Shown: positions 46,880 through 59,777 of the stretch, piece by piece
Numbering within the stretch: the first letter of the stretch is position 1
Layout of the letters: each line of letters starts with the position of its first letter
Assembly: GCF_003672135.1 (NCBI RefSeq)
Contig: NC_039517.1
Coordinates: forward strand, 11,556,601 to 11,620,600
DNA from: Ooceraea biroi
Taxonomy: Eukaryota > Arthropoda > Insecta > Hymenoptera > Formicidae
Reading direction: 5' to 3'
DNA: 64,000 nucleotides
Made by a program: the position numbers and the translations under genes
Notes under the pieces: generated by a model
What the model was told of the DNA's origin: nothing
What the model saw: only the letters and a program-made list of their open reading frames with translations
Databases searched by the model: none

Positions 46880-47278
46880 GATGTCACAATATCAAATAGT
46901 GTATATCTGCTTTGTAAAATGCATTGTATTTAATATTCTAATAAATTTTCGTAATAAATACGCATTATATGTTTATATGAAGCAGATTTATAGCAAATAT
47001 TTCTAGAATAATGTAATGTTAAAAATATTGATTTAAAATATTGATATCTTTGCACAACACTTTATATATAATTTTATTTTCAATTGTATTGTAGAAATAC
47101 GACAAACCCTTTGCACTAATCTAAATATTGCATTATTGATATCATACCTTATATTTATTGAATCTTAATATTGTGCGTTCTCTTTTCTTAACTTATATAA
47201 TTATGTTTTATCATTATTTTATGACCAAATTATTCTGATCGAAATTTATGTAACAATGAAATATTTTCATTTTGCAGA
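46880..47278. other. AT-rich spacer, no gene seen
   Basis: It ends in a polypyrimidine tract and AG (TTTCATTTTGCAG at 47278) and may be an intron remnant of the DUF4806-type gene. Confidence 0.4.
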
Positions 47279-49580
47279 TATATCATTATGAATAAACGTC
47301 CTAAGAGAGACAATATAAAAAAACCTTCACGTTATGAAATTACTGCATCTTCTGACAATGAAGAGGAGTCCACTAAACAATATCATAAAAAGCAAAAAAC
47401 GACATCTGTTACTGATGCGATCCGTGATATTCGCAATAATGTATTGCAATATGAAAATGAAGAAGTTGCTACAAGGAATGCCATTAATAGCACATCTGAA
47501 TGTCGTTCTGCATCTATAACATTGCCCGCAACTAGAACATCAAGTGACCTGCCATTACATATAGATTCATCTACAATACCTTTAGCATCATCGTCAAATA
47601 AATGTTCAACGACAGTCTTATTATCATCTCCATCATCACTTTCACCAGCTGTTCATTCACTAAAACAACCAGTTCAATCTACAGACATGCATCTACATAG
47701 AGCAGAACTTATGTCATCCTCACATGGTTTTCAATCATTTGAATCTCAGTTTGCATTAAATTCCTCACAATCCTCTTCAACAAAAAAGTCATCATTTTCT
47801 AACACAACTTCAACGTCAATGTTTTAACCTTCTGTCTGTACAATGCCGATATTTCAAGATCAATTTCCAACATCAGTGACAACTTCACCTATGGAATGTC
47901 AATCTTCATTTGGTACGATATCTCAACCTTTATGTTCTTCATCACTTAGACATCCATCATTTACAAATTCTCAAACATGTGAATCTCAGACTTTATCTTT
48001 TCCATTACCTAGTTCAGTCGTCAATACTGAACGAGTACGTGATACAAACTATCGTAATGAAATGAATAATACAGATTATCCTACTGAAAATGTGGAAATA
48101 CCTTGTCAAAAAGTGACTAAACATTTTTCTTCAAGTGAATGTTTGCCCCAATCATCGGCATCTCATATTGCACCGTTGACTTCAATCGATATGAATAATT
48201 ATACACCAGATCGCAATGGAGAATTTACACATAATTAGAATATAACACATTTTCAAAATACAACCCAATCGTCTTCAGTAAATGCACAATGTTATTCATC
48301 TTCACCGCAATCTTCTTCATCTTCAACGTCATCCCACAGTTCATCATTATTGACTTTGCTATCATCTCCAATGACTCGTCATAATGTTACTTATAATACA
48401 CAATCTACTGATCATATACTCACTTCTAATAACGAACATAATAATAATACTAATGCTACCTTGTGCCATCAAACTATCCTACAGGATAATACTAATATTA
48501 TGAATGCTATTAAAATGCAAGTAACGGAATCTATAAAAACCGTACTGACAGAATTCAGGTATTTAAATAATTTTGTGCAATTTAAAACTAACTTATCTTT
48601 TTCATATTAAATTAACTTTTCTGTATTATAATTTCAAACATTATCTTTTTAGTATTAAGAACTCATGAATTCATGAGCGCTTTAAAAAGACTGCTGTTTT
48701 TCAATCTTGAGTTCTTTTTATCCTATTCTTATTTTCATAATTTATTATATTTTCTTATTATAAATTTCCTATTTACACTTTAGTAAATATATTAATTTCC
48801 TATGTATAACATGTCGTAACTTATTGAGCAGTTTCCTTTTTTATTAAGTGAACATTCTAAGAGTGACTCGAATAAAGGCCAACAAACCAAATTTCTATTA
48901 ATTCACGAATTTTGCAACTTAATAGACATGTGTTTAATACTTTTCGTGTTATAATACTTTTCTTTATCGTTTCCAGTATAATTCCCAGTTTACTTTATGT
49001 AATTGTCAATAATGTAATTTTTTATTTCTTTTGTTATTTTTATACGAGGCATAAGAATCATCTGTTATATTAATAGATTTTAAAGTCAAATGTAAGAAAA
49101 TGTCAGACATTTCAGAAAATCATTGAGTGTTGTATATAATACTTTTTTTTAATTTTGCTATTTACAGAATGGTGAATCAATGCTCACATCGGAAACTAAT
49201 GAATAAAAAATCTGTAAAACCAAAAATAATTCCATCCAAACGGTTGAAGCAATATTAGAATTCAATCAGTCAAACGACGCACAATATAGTGAAATGGTAA
49301 TATTGTTTATGTAAACGTTTTAAACTTTGTTTTGATTCAATTATAGTTATTCAATTGATTCAATATTGTTGATTTATTATATTACTGCATGTTTTCTATA
49401 TTAGGTAGAATATCTTGCATCCATTGGAGGACGCAATGCAAGAGAAATCATATATTTGGCATTTAAAGAGATTTTTACTACAAATGTAGCATTGTCATTC
49501 ACATGGACAGGTAAAGATAATAATAACCAATAAACAAAGGAAAAGTTATCGGATCTACGAATAATTGATGCTTTATATGG
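47279..49580 (+). pseudogene. DUF4806-type gene, middle and C-terminal exons
   Basis: The exon from 47279 holds a basic segment (MNKRPKRDNIKKPSRYEI at 47288) followed by a Ser/Thr/Asn-rich low-complexity region to about 48600, broken by stops at 47825-47827 and 48236-48238. An exon near 49210-49296 (QTVEAILEFNQSNDAQYSEM) splices with GT/AG signals to 49405-49578 (VEYLASIGGRNAREIIYLAF, FTTNVALSFTWTG, LRIIDALY), matching the DUF4806 C-terminal domain, with one TAA inside. DUF4806 function is unknown. It is probably the continuation of 29065-29580, split by 17 kb of inserted elements, although the exon phases do not match exactly. Confidence 0.5.
48611..49175. other. AT-rich intronic-looking spacer
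   Basis: No feature is recognised apart from a possible short inverted repeat near 48655-48720 (AAGAACTCATGAATTC / GAGTTCTTT). Confidence 0.3.
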
Positions 49581-50472
49581 TATGTCTACGACAAATCTGT
49601 AAAATAATATGATAAAATATAATTCTGTTTTACTTGATTTATTTTTAATAAGTCAATGGAACATTTTTATATATTGCAAACTTGTATTATTGTCGAATTT
49701 CGAGATATATGTGAGCGTATTTTTGGAACATTTATGTATTTTTTATATTCCAAAATATATTCTATATAAATCTATAATAAATTTATAATTTAACAAATGG
49801 GGATTATTATTTAAAATCAGTATTTCTATTTTAGATGCTGCTTCTGTACATGTAAAATTAACAATGGCTGAGTTTAAATTGAACACCGACACCAGCAGCG
49901 CAAACACGCAAGAAATTAAAATGGTCATATTGTAGCATAACGTACCATCATGCATGGTTTCTATCATAAAACAAATAATATTTCGCTTTTCTAAACCTTA
50001 TATCTCAGATTCCTAATGACAATATAAAAATATATTTTGGCAGCACGAACAGCATGAAAAAGACAAATTACAAGAAAACTACTCAAAATTAGTTTAAGGT
50101 TATTTAAAGTTATAAAATTCAAATTTTTTCTATATTTTACTTATTTTTCTCTATTAAAGAAACTATATATGTTTTAAAAAATACACGATTTTATTTTCCA
50201 AACTAAAATACATAATTTTATTTTAACAAAAACCTATGCTTTTTTCTTTATGGAATTCCTTTTCTATTCATAATAGTTCCATTTATAATACGATGTAGTT
50301 TTAAATTGCTATACAAATTTTAATATTGCATTAAAGCGTATATACATATTTGCTTGTATCTATAATGTCTTACTGTGAAAAATAATAAAACTGTTGAAGA
50401 CAATTAGATATATAGACAATGGTACGATATATAAATATTGCATAAGACTAAAATTATATATTATATAAGGTA
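49581..50472. other. AT-rich region, possible last exon remnant
   Basis: A possible exon begins after an AG at 49834 (DAASVHVKLTMAEF) and ends at a TAG at about 49934; this could be the terminal exon of the DUF4806-type gene. Nothing else is recognised. Confidence 0.25.
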
Positions 50473-50690
50473 CAGCGGGGTAATTTGAATAGCGGGGTAA
50501 TTTGAATAGCGGGGCAATTTGGATAGTATTTTCCTAAAAAAACAATAATGATACACAAAGTCAACTAGCACAGATACGAAGGAGGCCTCCTTATTGTCAC
50601 TCTGTGCTAGTTGACATTGTGTATCATTATTTTTTTTAGGAAAATATACTTACTATCCAAATTGCCCCGCTATTCAAATTACCCCGCTGG
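50473..50690. mobile_element. 218-bp palindromic MITE, TA-flanked
   Basis: The ends are CAGCGGGGTAATTTG...CAAATTACCCCGCTG(G), and the arms pair over nearly their whole length. TA lies on both sides (50471-50472, 50691-50692). The motif GCGGGGYAATTTG is repeated three times at the left end and twice at the right. TA target and CAG...CTG ends suggest a pogo/Tc1-mariner-type MITE. Confidence 0.75.
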
Positions 50691-50836
50691 TACACCCTAT
50701 ATATATATATATATATATATATGTATAGCATTTAATAATTTAACTAATTTCATAATATTGTATATAATCGTCTTCAATATAGTTTATATATATTCGTTTT
50801 TTTACAGTGATATTATTTATATACAATAAACACATA

Positions 50837-51144
50837 CGAGGTGTTTCAAGAAGATCAGAATCCCGCAATAACTTTGGAGGGATCGAATTTTCAAAAACAA
50901 TGTTTTAGACAAAAATATTAGGGATTTATGGAAAGGTTTTTTTACTATCGTTATTAGTTTGACCTTCGATGGCATCGTCAAAGTAAAATTAACGTTAACT
51001 TAATTTTTTTAATGGAAACTCCTATGTTTTTATTATATCACCTTTTTCTATCAATTAATTTGAATAACTTTCGTTTGAAACATTTTTTCGAAAACTTGAT
51101 CCCTCCAAGTTATTCCGAGGTTCTGATCTTTTTGGAACACCGTG
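50837..51144. mobile_element. 308-bp Tc1/mariner-like MITE
   Basis: The imperfect inverted ends share GGTGTT(T/C)CAA.AAGATCAGAA and AATAACTTKGGAGGGATC. TA is present at both flanks (50835-50836, 51145-51146). No coding capacity. Confidence 0.75.
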
Positions 51145-51568
51145 TATATATATGTTTATATATAATATTGAAACTTAAATAGCAATTTTAGAGTATGCTT
51201 TAATTATACCTGCATGTCACTTTCAATTCATGTGCGTGTGGCTCTCAATTCACGTGCAAGCTTTACAGCATGATGCAAGCAATACGCTTGCATATCGCTT
51301 ACTGAATATGCGCTCATTTCACGTGCTTATGAGACGAGATTGCAAGCAAAATGTGCTAGCCATTTTCTAGCACTATGACGACGCACTGGAATACGATTTT
51401 GCGTGTGCAGTGTGTGCCATTTTTGTACATAAATTGCTACATATTTAAACGCAAAATGCTTGTTGGGATGAGCCGTTTTTCTACGTCAGTTGCTGGATTT
51501 TTACGCACAAAATATTTTCTGGGAAGGTAAATTAATTGTGTATATTTATTTCTAAATATATTTTTCAG

Positions 51569-51876
51569 ATATGTGACAGTAATATGAAAATAATTCATGT
51601 AAATGCAAAATATCCAGGAAGTACTCACGATAGCTACATTTGGAATAATTACAACTTTTTACAACTTGTGAAACAATTACACAATCGAGGACATACATTT
51701 TATCTTTTGGGTGAGTATAAAGAAATGTATAAACTTTTTTATGTAATAAAAATTGATAACACTATTTAGATGCCATAATTGTTTTATTGAGATAAATGGA
51801 GCAAACTATGCGATAAAATAAAATATGAAATGTGCTATATCTTTTCTTGTAAACATTATAAGTAACGTTTACTCTT

Positions 51877-51928
<52 letters not shown>

Positions 51929-52568
51929 CGCGCATGTGCGTGTGCGTGTGCGCACGCGCGTGCAGAAATTGATGCTTTTTCTAAAAATATCATTAACATT
52001 AACGAATATCATTAATAACTAATTGCGTCCATTATGTTAACAAAAAAATAATTTATCGTAATGTATGGAGATTAAAAACCACATTTCATATTAACATTAA
52101 GAAAAATATGATATTAAATAAAATATATTTAATATTAACTACTTGTTTCATGTTACAGGCGATTCTGGATATGCCTTGAGACCTTGGTTATTAACACCTG
52201 TCATGAACGCCGAACCAAACTCTCCTGAAGATCGATATAATACAGCACACAGACGAATTCGATCCCTCATAGAAAGAACAAATGGTTTATTAAAAAGTCG
52301 TTTCCGATGTTTATTAAAATATAGAGTGTTGCATTATAAACCAGATGTAGCATCACGCATAATTAACGCTTGTGTAATATGGCATAATATGTGTATTGAA
52401 GAAAATGTTCCAATACCACGTTTAGAGGAAGCAAATTATGTGGATTTTGGATTGAATATTAATGAAAATATAAATGAAAATGAAAATATAAGACAATACC
52501 GTATTAATCCAGAACTGGTTCAAGGAAGGAGACTTCAAAGATTGTTAATTCGAAATATGTTTACTTAA
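51569..52568 (+). pseudogene. PIF/Harbinger transposase, last two exons
   Basis: Exon 51569-51710 (acceptor TTTTTCAG, donor GTGAGT) encodes KIIHVNAKYPGSTHDSYIW, carrying the second catalytic Asp. Exon 52159-52568 (acceptor TGTTACAG) continues in phase with GDSGYALRPWLLTPV and NTAHRRIRSLIERTNGLLKSRF, including the conserved catalytic Glu region of the DDE_Tnp_4 family, and ends with TAA. The upstream exons, with the DNA-binding part and first catalytic Asp, are not found in 51150-51568, so the gene is 5'-truncated or its exons are lost. It converges with the Myb/SANT-like gene at 54.9-57.7 kb, a usual two-gene Harbinger arrangement. Confidence 0.8.
51883..51965. repeat. (TG)n/(GCGC) microsatellite in intron
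   Basis: A TG-dinucleotide run followed by alternating GCGC/GTGCGT, inside the Harbinger intron. It is alternating purine-pyrimidine throughout, so Z-DNA-prone. Confidence 0.9.
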
Positions 52569-53325
52569 TATAAACTTAAATATAATGAAGAATATTTTAA
52601 TTAAAATATGTTATTTTATTAATACTTTATATCCACAGTAATACGCATATAATCATAATACATACATATACTAATGTAACATATAAATATACATATAATA
52701 ATGTAACTGTAAATAAATAAAAAGTTTATATAACATTTTATGTTACAAAAGTACAAAATATAAATTAAAATTAAATGTTAATATCAACTCATTAAAATGT
52801 TAGGAGTCTACATACTTATGAAATAATAATACTTATTAAAGCCTTTGAAAATCACAGTTTTTGTAAAATATCAAGAGACACGGTAGTGTCTCACGCCAAG
52901 TATATGCCCAGCGAGACCGACCGTGTACTGTTACGCGAAGCGACGCTTTCGCAGATACTCAGATTATTAGATCTCAATAACCGCTGAACGGATCAAGTTC
53001 AGAGTAAGCTCAATGGATAGCTTGGGGTCGAATTATGTAATAAAAGTGTTTTCATTTTTCTCCTACGTGCCCTACGAGCGGAGATATTGCGATGCAAAGT
53101 CTGAAATTGGCACATTTCACTTAAGCAACGTCGTCATTATCGTCGTTTGTACAGTTCGTTCTCTTGAACTAGATGGCAGCAGCTAATATCGGTTTTCTCG
53201 CGTGCGCTAGAGATGTAAGATGCGATAAGAGAGCATGTACGACGCGGGCTGCGGTCCAGTTGATGCTTCAGATGCTTCAAAGAAAAGGGATAGAAAATGT
53301 TCTGAAACACTTGAAGCTGCAACAC
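52569..53325. other. Region without a recognisable gene; short dispersed repeat at 52955-53035
   Basis: About 85 bp at 52950-53035 (ATTAGATCTCAATAACCGCT ... AGCTCAATGGATAGCTTGGG) recurs at 62368-62440 and partly at 62163-62190. Otherwise AT-rich. Confidence 0.5.
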
Positions 53326-53540
53326 CACGTCGACGACGACGATGACGTCGTTGCACCACGTCGACGACGAAGACGAAGACGAAGACGAAGACGAAGACGA
53401 AGACGAAGTCGAAGACGAAGACGAAGACGAAGTCGAAGACGAAGACGATGAAGAAGACGAAGACGAAGACGACGAAGAAGATGAAGACGACGAAGAAGAT
53501 GAAGACGAAGACGAAAACGAAGACGAAGACGAAGACGGCC
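53326..53540. repeat. (GAAGAC)n-type microsatellite
   Basis: About 210 bp of GAC/GAA trinucleotides. Long ORFs on both strands (poly-Ser/Thr or Asp/Glu) are by-products of the repeat. Confidence 0.9.
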
Positions 53541-53705
53541 TCAACTATTAGATAAAAAAGAACTTCACGAAGTTACACGCCTCTTTTAGAATAGGAAACA
53601 TGTAAGTTAATACTTTTAAAAACCTTGACTGACAGGACTATGGCTTTTATCTCCTCATATATTATAAAAAAGAATAACATACTTTACACTACAAAATGTG
53701 TGAAA

Positions 53706-54798
53706 TCACAACAAAATTACCTTTTTAAAAAAAGGTACAAAAAAGCGCCAAGTATACGCGTCTGATGTTCTTTCAAAAAAGGACTCTACAAAACTAATGA
53801 TATCAACAAATTGCGCCAACTACAATGGGTATTAATGTAAACCAGAAAACCTATTACTTTATTATTACCCTTTGGCCGATATTCATTGTTGATTCTGATT
53901 TAAGACAATCTTAAGTACAATCATAAGATATTTGAAACCAATCACACAGTCGTATTAGCATCTTAAGACATTACTTCAGATCGTCTGGAAATAAGAATGG
54001 ACTATGAATACTAGCCTTTGATATTAAAAAATAAAGGACATAATAATATTAAGCAGATATTTTTATACGAATAAATATTTTAATACATAGAAATATATTT
54101 ATTAATACAAATAAGTGTTTTTTTCAAAATACTTGGCGCTGCTAAACCGAATCAAAAATTGTCTTAGTATTAAAATAATCTAAAGATTACAATAATTTCG
54201 TTAAACTCTAAATTACATAACACCTCGCTGGAATACATATATGTACAAATGTAGTTAAACTTATTCTGTGCTTAATTCTAATGTCACACACATACACACA
54301 CATGCACGCATTCACAAGAGAAAGAAAGAGAACGAGGCAATGAACATAATGATTCGGTTTAGCAGCGCCAAGTATTTTGAAAAAAACACTTATTTGTATT
54401 AATAAATATATTTCTATGTATTAAAATATTTATTCGTATAAAAATATCTGCTTAATATTATTATGTCCTTTATTTTTTAATATCAAAGGCTAGTATTCAT
54501 AGTCCATTCTTATTTCCAGACGATCTGAAGTAATGTCTTAAGATGCTAATACGACTGTGTGATTGGTTTCAAATATCTTATGATTGTACTTAAGATTGTC
54601 TTAAATCAGAATCAACAATGAATATCGGCCAAAGGGTAATAATAAAGTAATAGGTTTTCTGGTTTACATTAATACCCATTGTAGTTGGCGCAATTTGTTG
54701 ATATCATTAGTTTTGTAGAGTCCTTTTTTGAAAGAACATCAGGCGCGTATACTTGGCACTTTTTTGTACCTTTTTTTAAAAAGGTAATTTTGTTGTGA
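53706..54798. mobile_element. Fold-back element, 1.09 kb
   Basis: Inverted arms of about 450 bp (TCACAACAAAATTACC...GGTAATTTTGTTGTGA) flank a unique centre of about 200 bp (54158-54350) that holds a (CA)n run. The arms are nearly identical, with few mismatches, so the element is young or its arms are being converted. Subterminal CGCCAAGTATACGCG and CAAAATACTTGGCGC boxes recur in relatives at 18.3, 60.2 and 60.8-62.1 kb. No ORF. Confidence 0.85.
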
Positions 54799-54885
54799 TA
54801 AAACATACCATTTTACATATTTTTATAAAGTAACTTATTACACAAACATTAGGAACTCTTCTCATTTATAATATCTATCTACTTA

Positions 54886-57684
54886 TCACAAAGAGAGAAT
54901 CATAGTTTTCATAGAATTTAAACAAACATAAAAGACAAACATAATTAAGCATAAGAAACAAAATAAAAGTCTTTGAAAGTTAGTGTGTTTCATAGTAGTA
55001 TAAATATTAGATATATTTTCGATTGCCTCTGCTAGTCTTTCTTTTACTATTATGCCTCTTTCCAATAATTTTAATTTTATTTTATAATATTTTTTCCTCA
55101 TCTTCTGATCTGTCCTTGTTAATCCTACTAACAAGCAACACTACCCAAGTGCCACACGCCGATTTTGATAAGCTTTGAATATGTTGTTGTTTAGGTCAAA
55201 ATATGAGACACGTATTTTTTTATACGGGCCCGTATCGCTATTAAGGGGGTGAAACACCCTCTTGAAAAAAATCGCTTTTATATTTCTTAGCGAATACCGT
55301 GGAAACAATAAAAAAATATAAAAAAAAGTTTCAAGTAAAAGTTTTTTGGCTTCTAATGTACTTCATAACAGTGCAATTAGATTTTTCGAAAATGTCATAT
55401 TTTTCGAAATCCCTTCCCCCCTCAATTTTTCAAAAATTTTTAAATTTATCTTTCAATAAAACTTAAAGCATATTTAATGTCAAATTCAACCGTATATGAT
55501 AAAGTCATATTCTGAAAACGCATTTTTCAAAAAAAAGCTAAAAGTACCTCTATATCGCTATATACGCGCCCCACCTGTATTTGCGTTTTTAATACGCTAG
55601 TTACTTTTGACGACAGTTTTTTCGCAATCTCACAGAGATAACAATGAAGTCGGGAGATTACTTTTAATAAACAAAATAAGTTAGGTTCCCACTCTCTGCC
55701 GGACCCAGAAATGGTCAACGTGAAACTGGCAAGAAATTTTCACATTTTTAAAAACTTTTTCAATATTAAAAAATTTTTTTTTAATTTTTATTATAAACAT
55801 ATTATAAATTATTATAAATGTATTATAAATTATTATAAATTTTTAAATTAAAAAATAAATTTAAAAATATTGACAAAGTTTTTAAAAAAGTGAAAATTTC
55901 TTGCCAGTTTCACGTTGACCATTTCTGGGTCCGGCAGAGAGTGAGAACCTAACTTATTTTGTTTATTAAAAGTAATCTCCCGACTTCATTGTTATCTCTA
56001 TGAGATTGCGAAAATGCTGTCGTCAAAAGTAACTAGCGTATTAAAAACGCAAATACAGGTGGGGCGCGTATATAGCGATATAGAGGTACTTTTAGCTTTT
56101 TTTTGAAAAATGCGTTTTCAGAATATGACTTTATCATATATGGTTGAATTTGACATTAAATATGCTTTAAGTTTTATTGAAAGATAAATTTAAAAATTTT
56201 TGAAAAATTGAGGGGGGAAGGGATTTCGAAAAATCTAATTGCACTGTTATGAAGTACATTAGAAGCCAAAAAACTTTTACTTGAAACTTTTTTTTATATT
56301 TTTTTATTGTTTCCACGGTATTCGCTAAGAAATATAAAAGCGATTTTTTTCAAGAGGGTGTTTCACCCCCTTAATAGCGATACGGGCCCGTATAAAAAAA
56401 TACGTGTCTCATATTTTGACCTAAACAACAACATATTCAAAGCTTATCAAAATCGGCGTGTGGCACTTGGATAGTGTTGCTTGTAAGTCATTAGTATATT
56501 CCACTATTTTTTGTAATTTATGACTTGTTACTGTTCTTCTTCTTTGTGGTGGGTTGGTGTTGTTGGTAAGTATATTTTCAGCTGTTTCATTTTTTTCTTT
56601 TCTTCTATCAGTAGTTCTTATTATATTCTTTTTTTTCTTTAACCTTGTTTCATTCTCTGCAAAAGAATTGTGTATCGCATAATATAGCTTCATTATTATT
56701 TGTATCCATGTCTGTATCGCATGATATAGCTTCATTATTTGTATCCATGTCTATTGTCTCCACATTCATTGTTTCTGTGTTCAGATGTAATACGTTCTCG
56801 TCCAAGTATTGTATATCTTCAAATTCCTATATACAAAATTATGTTTAAAAGAAATTAATAATACAATATATACATAACTTGGTGAAAACTTTCCATCTAA
56901 TTTATTTTATAACAGACTAATTTTTGTAATACATAAGAGTAAGGAAATAAGTAACTTTTGTTTTAAAAGATAATATATAATTATGATAAATAAAAACGTG
57001 CTATTCGGTTCTCTTAAATTGCTAGCGTTTGTTTACTTTGTTTAAAAAAACTTATTGAACTTCAGAAACGTTATTTATTACATATAACATTATAATTAAT
57101 TTCAAAATATAATTAAATATTTCTGTATATAATGAAAATCACATTGTAAATATAAAAGGAGAAAGTACATATAAATGCAACATCTGGTTCTGCAATATTA
57201 CTATGGCGACTAATTGCTGTTGTATTGATTGTTTCCAAAACCTGTTGTTCAATAGATGTTAATTGTTCTGTACTTGATAATGAAGGACCACCACCTGTTC
57301 CTTTTGTATATTTATTAATTTGATTATGTTTTGCCTTTGTTTTTCCATAAAGATCTTGCCAAGTCTGTTATAAGAACATTTATTTGTTATTAAAATAATT
57401 TATAAACTAATTACATATAGTTAAATAATCAGTAAAAGGATCAGTTATATCTTCTAAAGCTATAAATATTTTCTTTTTACCTTCCTCCACTGTTTCCAAT
57501 CTTTAACTGCCCCATTAGGTATCTTATATAAGTCTTCAGCAAGCGTCATCCACAATTTTTGTGCATCTTTTGTCGTAAATGATGCCGAAAACTTACCAGA
57601 TCTTAATTTCTCATTTTGCTTCATAAATTCTACAAGTGTTTCCTTTTGCTCTGCAGTTATATATCCTACTCTTTTGGTACTCAT
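54886..57684 (-). pseudogene. Myb/SANT-like protein gene of Harbinger element, interrupted by a MITE
   Basis: Exon 1 (57684-57481) starts MSTKRVGYITAEQKETLVEF and has the conserved Trp/Leu pattern of Myb/SANT-like DNA-binding domains (LWMTLAEDLYKIP, DWKQWRK). Its donor is AAG|GTAAAA. Exon 2 (57364 to about 57178) continues in phase with TWQDLYGKTKAKHNQIN and GGGPSLSSTEQ. Exon 3 starts at 56826; it has a short duplicated DMDTNNEAI motif and a frame change near 56650. It runs into the MITE at 56483 and resumes at 55131 (LTRTDQKMRKKYYKIKLKLL), ending near 54886. Such proteins escort Harbinger transposase to DNA and the nucleus. Confidence 0.7.
55132..56483. mobile_element. 1,352-bp palindromic MITE, Harbinger type, inside an ORF
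   Basis: The arms run inward from CAAGCAACAC (left) and GTGTTGCTTG (right) and pair almost completely around a centre near 55800, with strongly conserved segments such as ATACGGGCCCGTAT. TAA is duplicated at 55129-55131 and 56484-56486. Removing the insert plus one TAA rejoins the minus-strand Myb-like reading frame without a shift (TND-L-VGL). No coding capacity. Confidence 0.92.
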
Positions 57685-59777
57685 TTTTTATTTCTGTAAT
57701 ATCTATCAAAATAGAGTTTTTAAAGCACCTGCTATACAAATTTACCTGATTTATAGAAGTGTAACAAACTTTTCTACCTGTTCCACATGTATTAATAGAT
57801 TGATAATTGAAACAACAATCTGTTATGATCAATTAAATAAGTTTTAATAAAATATATGTAGGATTTTGCTTTTGTCACCAATCTACCGTCGAATTATATT
57901 TACAGACATATGGGACTAGCAAAATACGAATTTAATTTGGACATACATTAGATCTATCGCAAAATTTTAATTGAATCTATTGTTAATGTTCCCAATATTA
58001 ACAGTTTGCTTACCTAGTTATTTCAACTGTACTGTGTTTAACTAATTTTGAGACTTATAAATTGTAAGGTTATGTTTTTACCTTATACCTTCATTATTAT
58101 ACTTTCATTCTGTTATAGCAGAATTCTGATTGGTACAACTTCATATTTTACACTTGGCAACGTTGTGAGACTATCGCATACGGACATTTTCGAATGACAA
58201 TTTTCACTTCAATTCGAGAATAGCTATCAGCGTCTTTAGTATAACGTATGCAATATTAGTCATGCGAAAATTATCGTACACGCAAATTTGCGTGTGATTT
58301 CGAGAATCAGTCCCCAGTACCAGAAATTTAATATTGAGAAAATGTACGAATCTAACGAGACAATGCGAGAAGTGTACCATCGAGAAATGTACGAACCTAA
58401 ACTCTAAAGAAACAATGTGTAAATATAAAGTTGAGGATCAATATCTCGGGTATAGAAGTGAGAAACATCAACCAAAGATCATGCTATTCCACTATAAATA
58501 TAAATACATATATACATGTCCTCAAAGGTGCTCTCGCGCTCGCTACCTATATATGTGCAGTAGCAGATGTTACGTACGAGTACGCTGTACGCCGCGTAGC
58601 CATCTGGTGGCGACGTCGAGTACTACGCTCCTGCTAGCGTATCCATAAACTTTACAAAGTAACTAAAAGTTCGATATGCTCAAATGTGCAGCCGCAAGTA
58701 TCTCGATGGATTCTATCTCTATAGATTACATAATCAAAAATGAGATTTATATAGCAGACTACTGCTATATAAAGCTTATACATAATATACACTGACTAAA
58801 ACTAAAACGTAACCACATATTTACTTTCTGATATCAGAGCTGAGGAGAGCTATTATTAAAGTATAAAATTATTTCGTACGGGAAACAATTGTAGAACTCG
58901 ATAACATTAAATTAAACATCTATTTCGGATATTTAATCTCGCATAAAATCAACGAAATGTATGTATCAAACAAAACACTATAATAAATATAAGAAGAAGA
59001 AATATCTTTCGAGGAAACAATCGTCATTAAAACATTATGTACTTGGTGTATATAATTAGTGATTAGGTTTACTCTCATATATAATTAACAACCTCTATAC
59101 ATTAAACCAAACCCTTTAATATACATAAAAAAACGTTAATTAATATGAGAGGGAAGTTTATTCTTGGAAGAAACAAATGAAACATGTACACAACATTATG
59201 GACGTGTAACTAATTAATGATGTTTAGTGTCGTATATGATTAAGAAACTCAGTGCATTTAATTTAATTTTCAAATCGAAAGACTTTTACCTAATTTAATA
59301 TCATAGAAATTGTTACTTAACCATATAAAAATTGTTACACACACACACAAACATAGAGGTCTTATTTCAATTTGTCTAACGGTTGAATTTTTCAATTTTA
59401 TTACAAAAGTATTAACAATATCAAAATGCCAAACACGTATAATTTTATAAGTAGAGCTACTAATAATTAATATATAAATTTTATTCGTTTAACTTTACCT
59501 GTATCATCGTTAAAAACATTCATCTTATTAAAATTATAACATGCCCCATAAGAAATTCACGCATTCAGTTCAACAGGCATTACATCATACAATTAATTAT
59601 TTTATTTTATCATGCAATTATTTTTCATTACATAAGCAATTTGTGTATCAATTTTCACATATTACAAACCTGGTAAAAATTAGATCATCGGGCGCGGTTC
59701 ATCGAAATAATCTCATTTTAATAACAAGAATTTTAATTAAGTAATTAGTTTTCTCTTAAATTAATATAACCTAATAA
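57685..59777. other. AT-rich region without a recognisable gene
   Basis: No convincing gene was found. A palindromic CACGCAAATTTGCGTG lies at about 58280-58296. A GC-richer patch at 58530-58640 reads open in two frames but matches no family I know. A microsatellite (CA)n is near 59338-59350. Confidence 0.35.

Noticed and set aside
53137..53551. Long poly-Ser/Thr, Arg-rich and Asp/Glu-rich ORFs on both strands
   Set aside because: They are translations of a (GAAGAC)n-type microsatellite; no domain or splice context supports a gene.
58334..58648. 104-codon ORF with Cys residues
   Set aside because: Low-complexity start, no recognisable family, and another frame is equally open over the same stretch.
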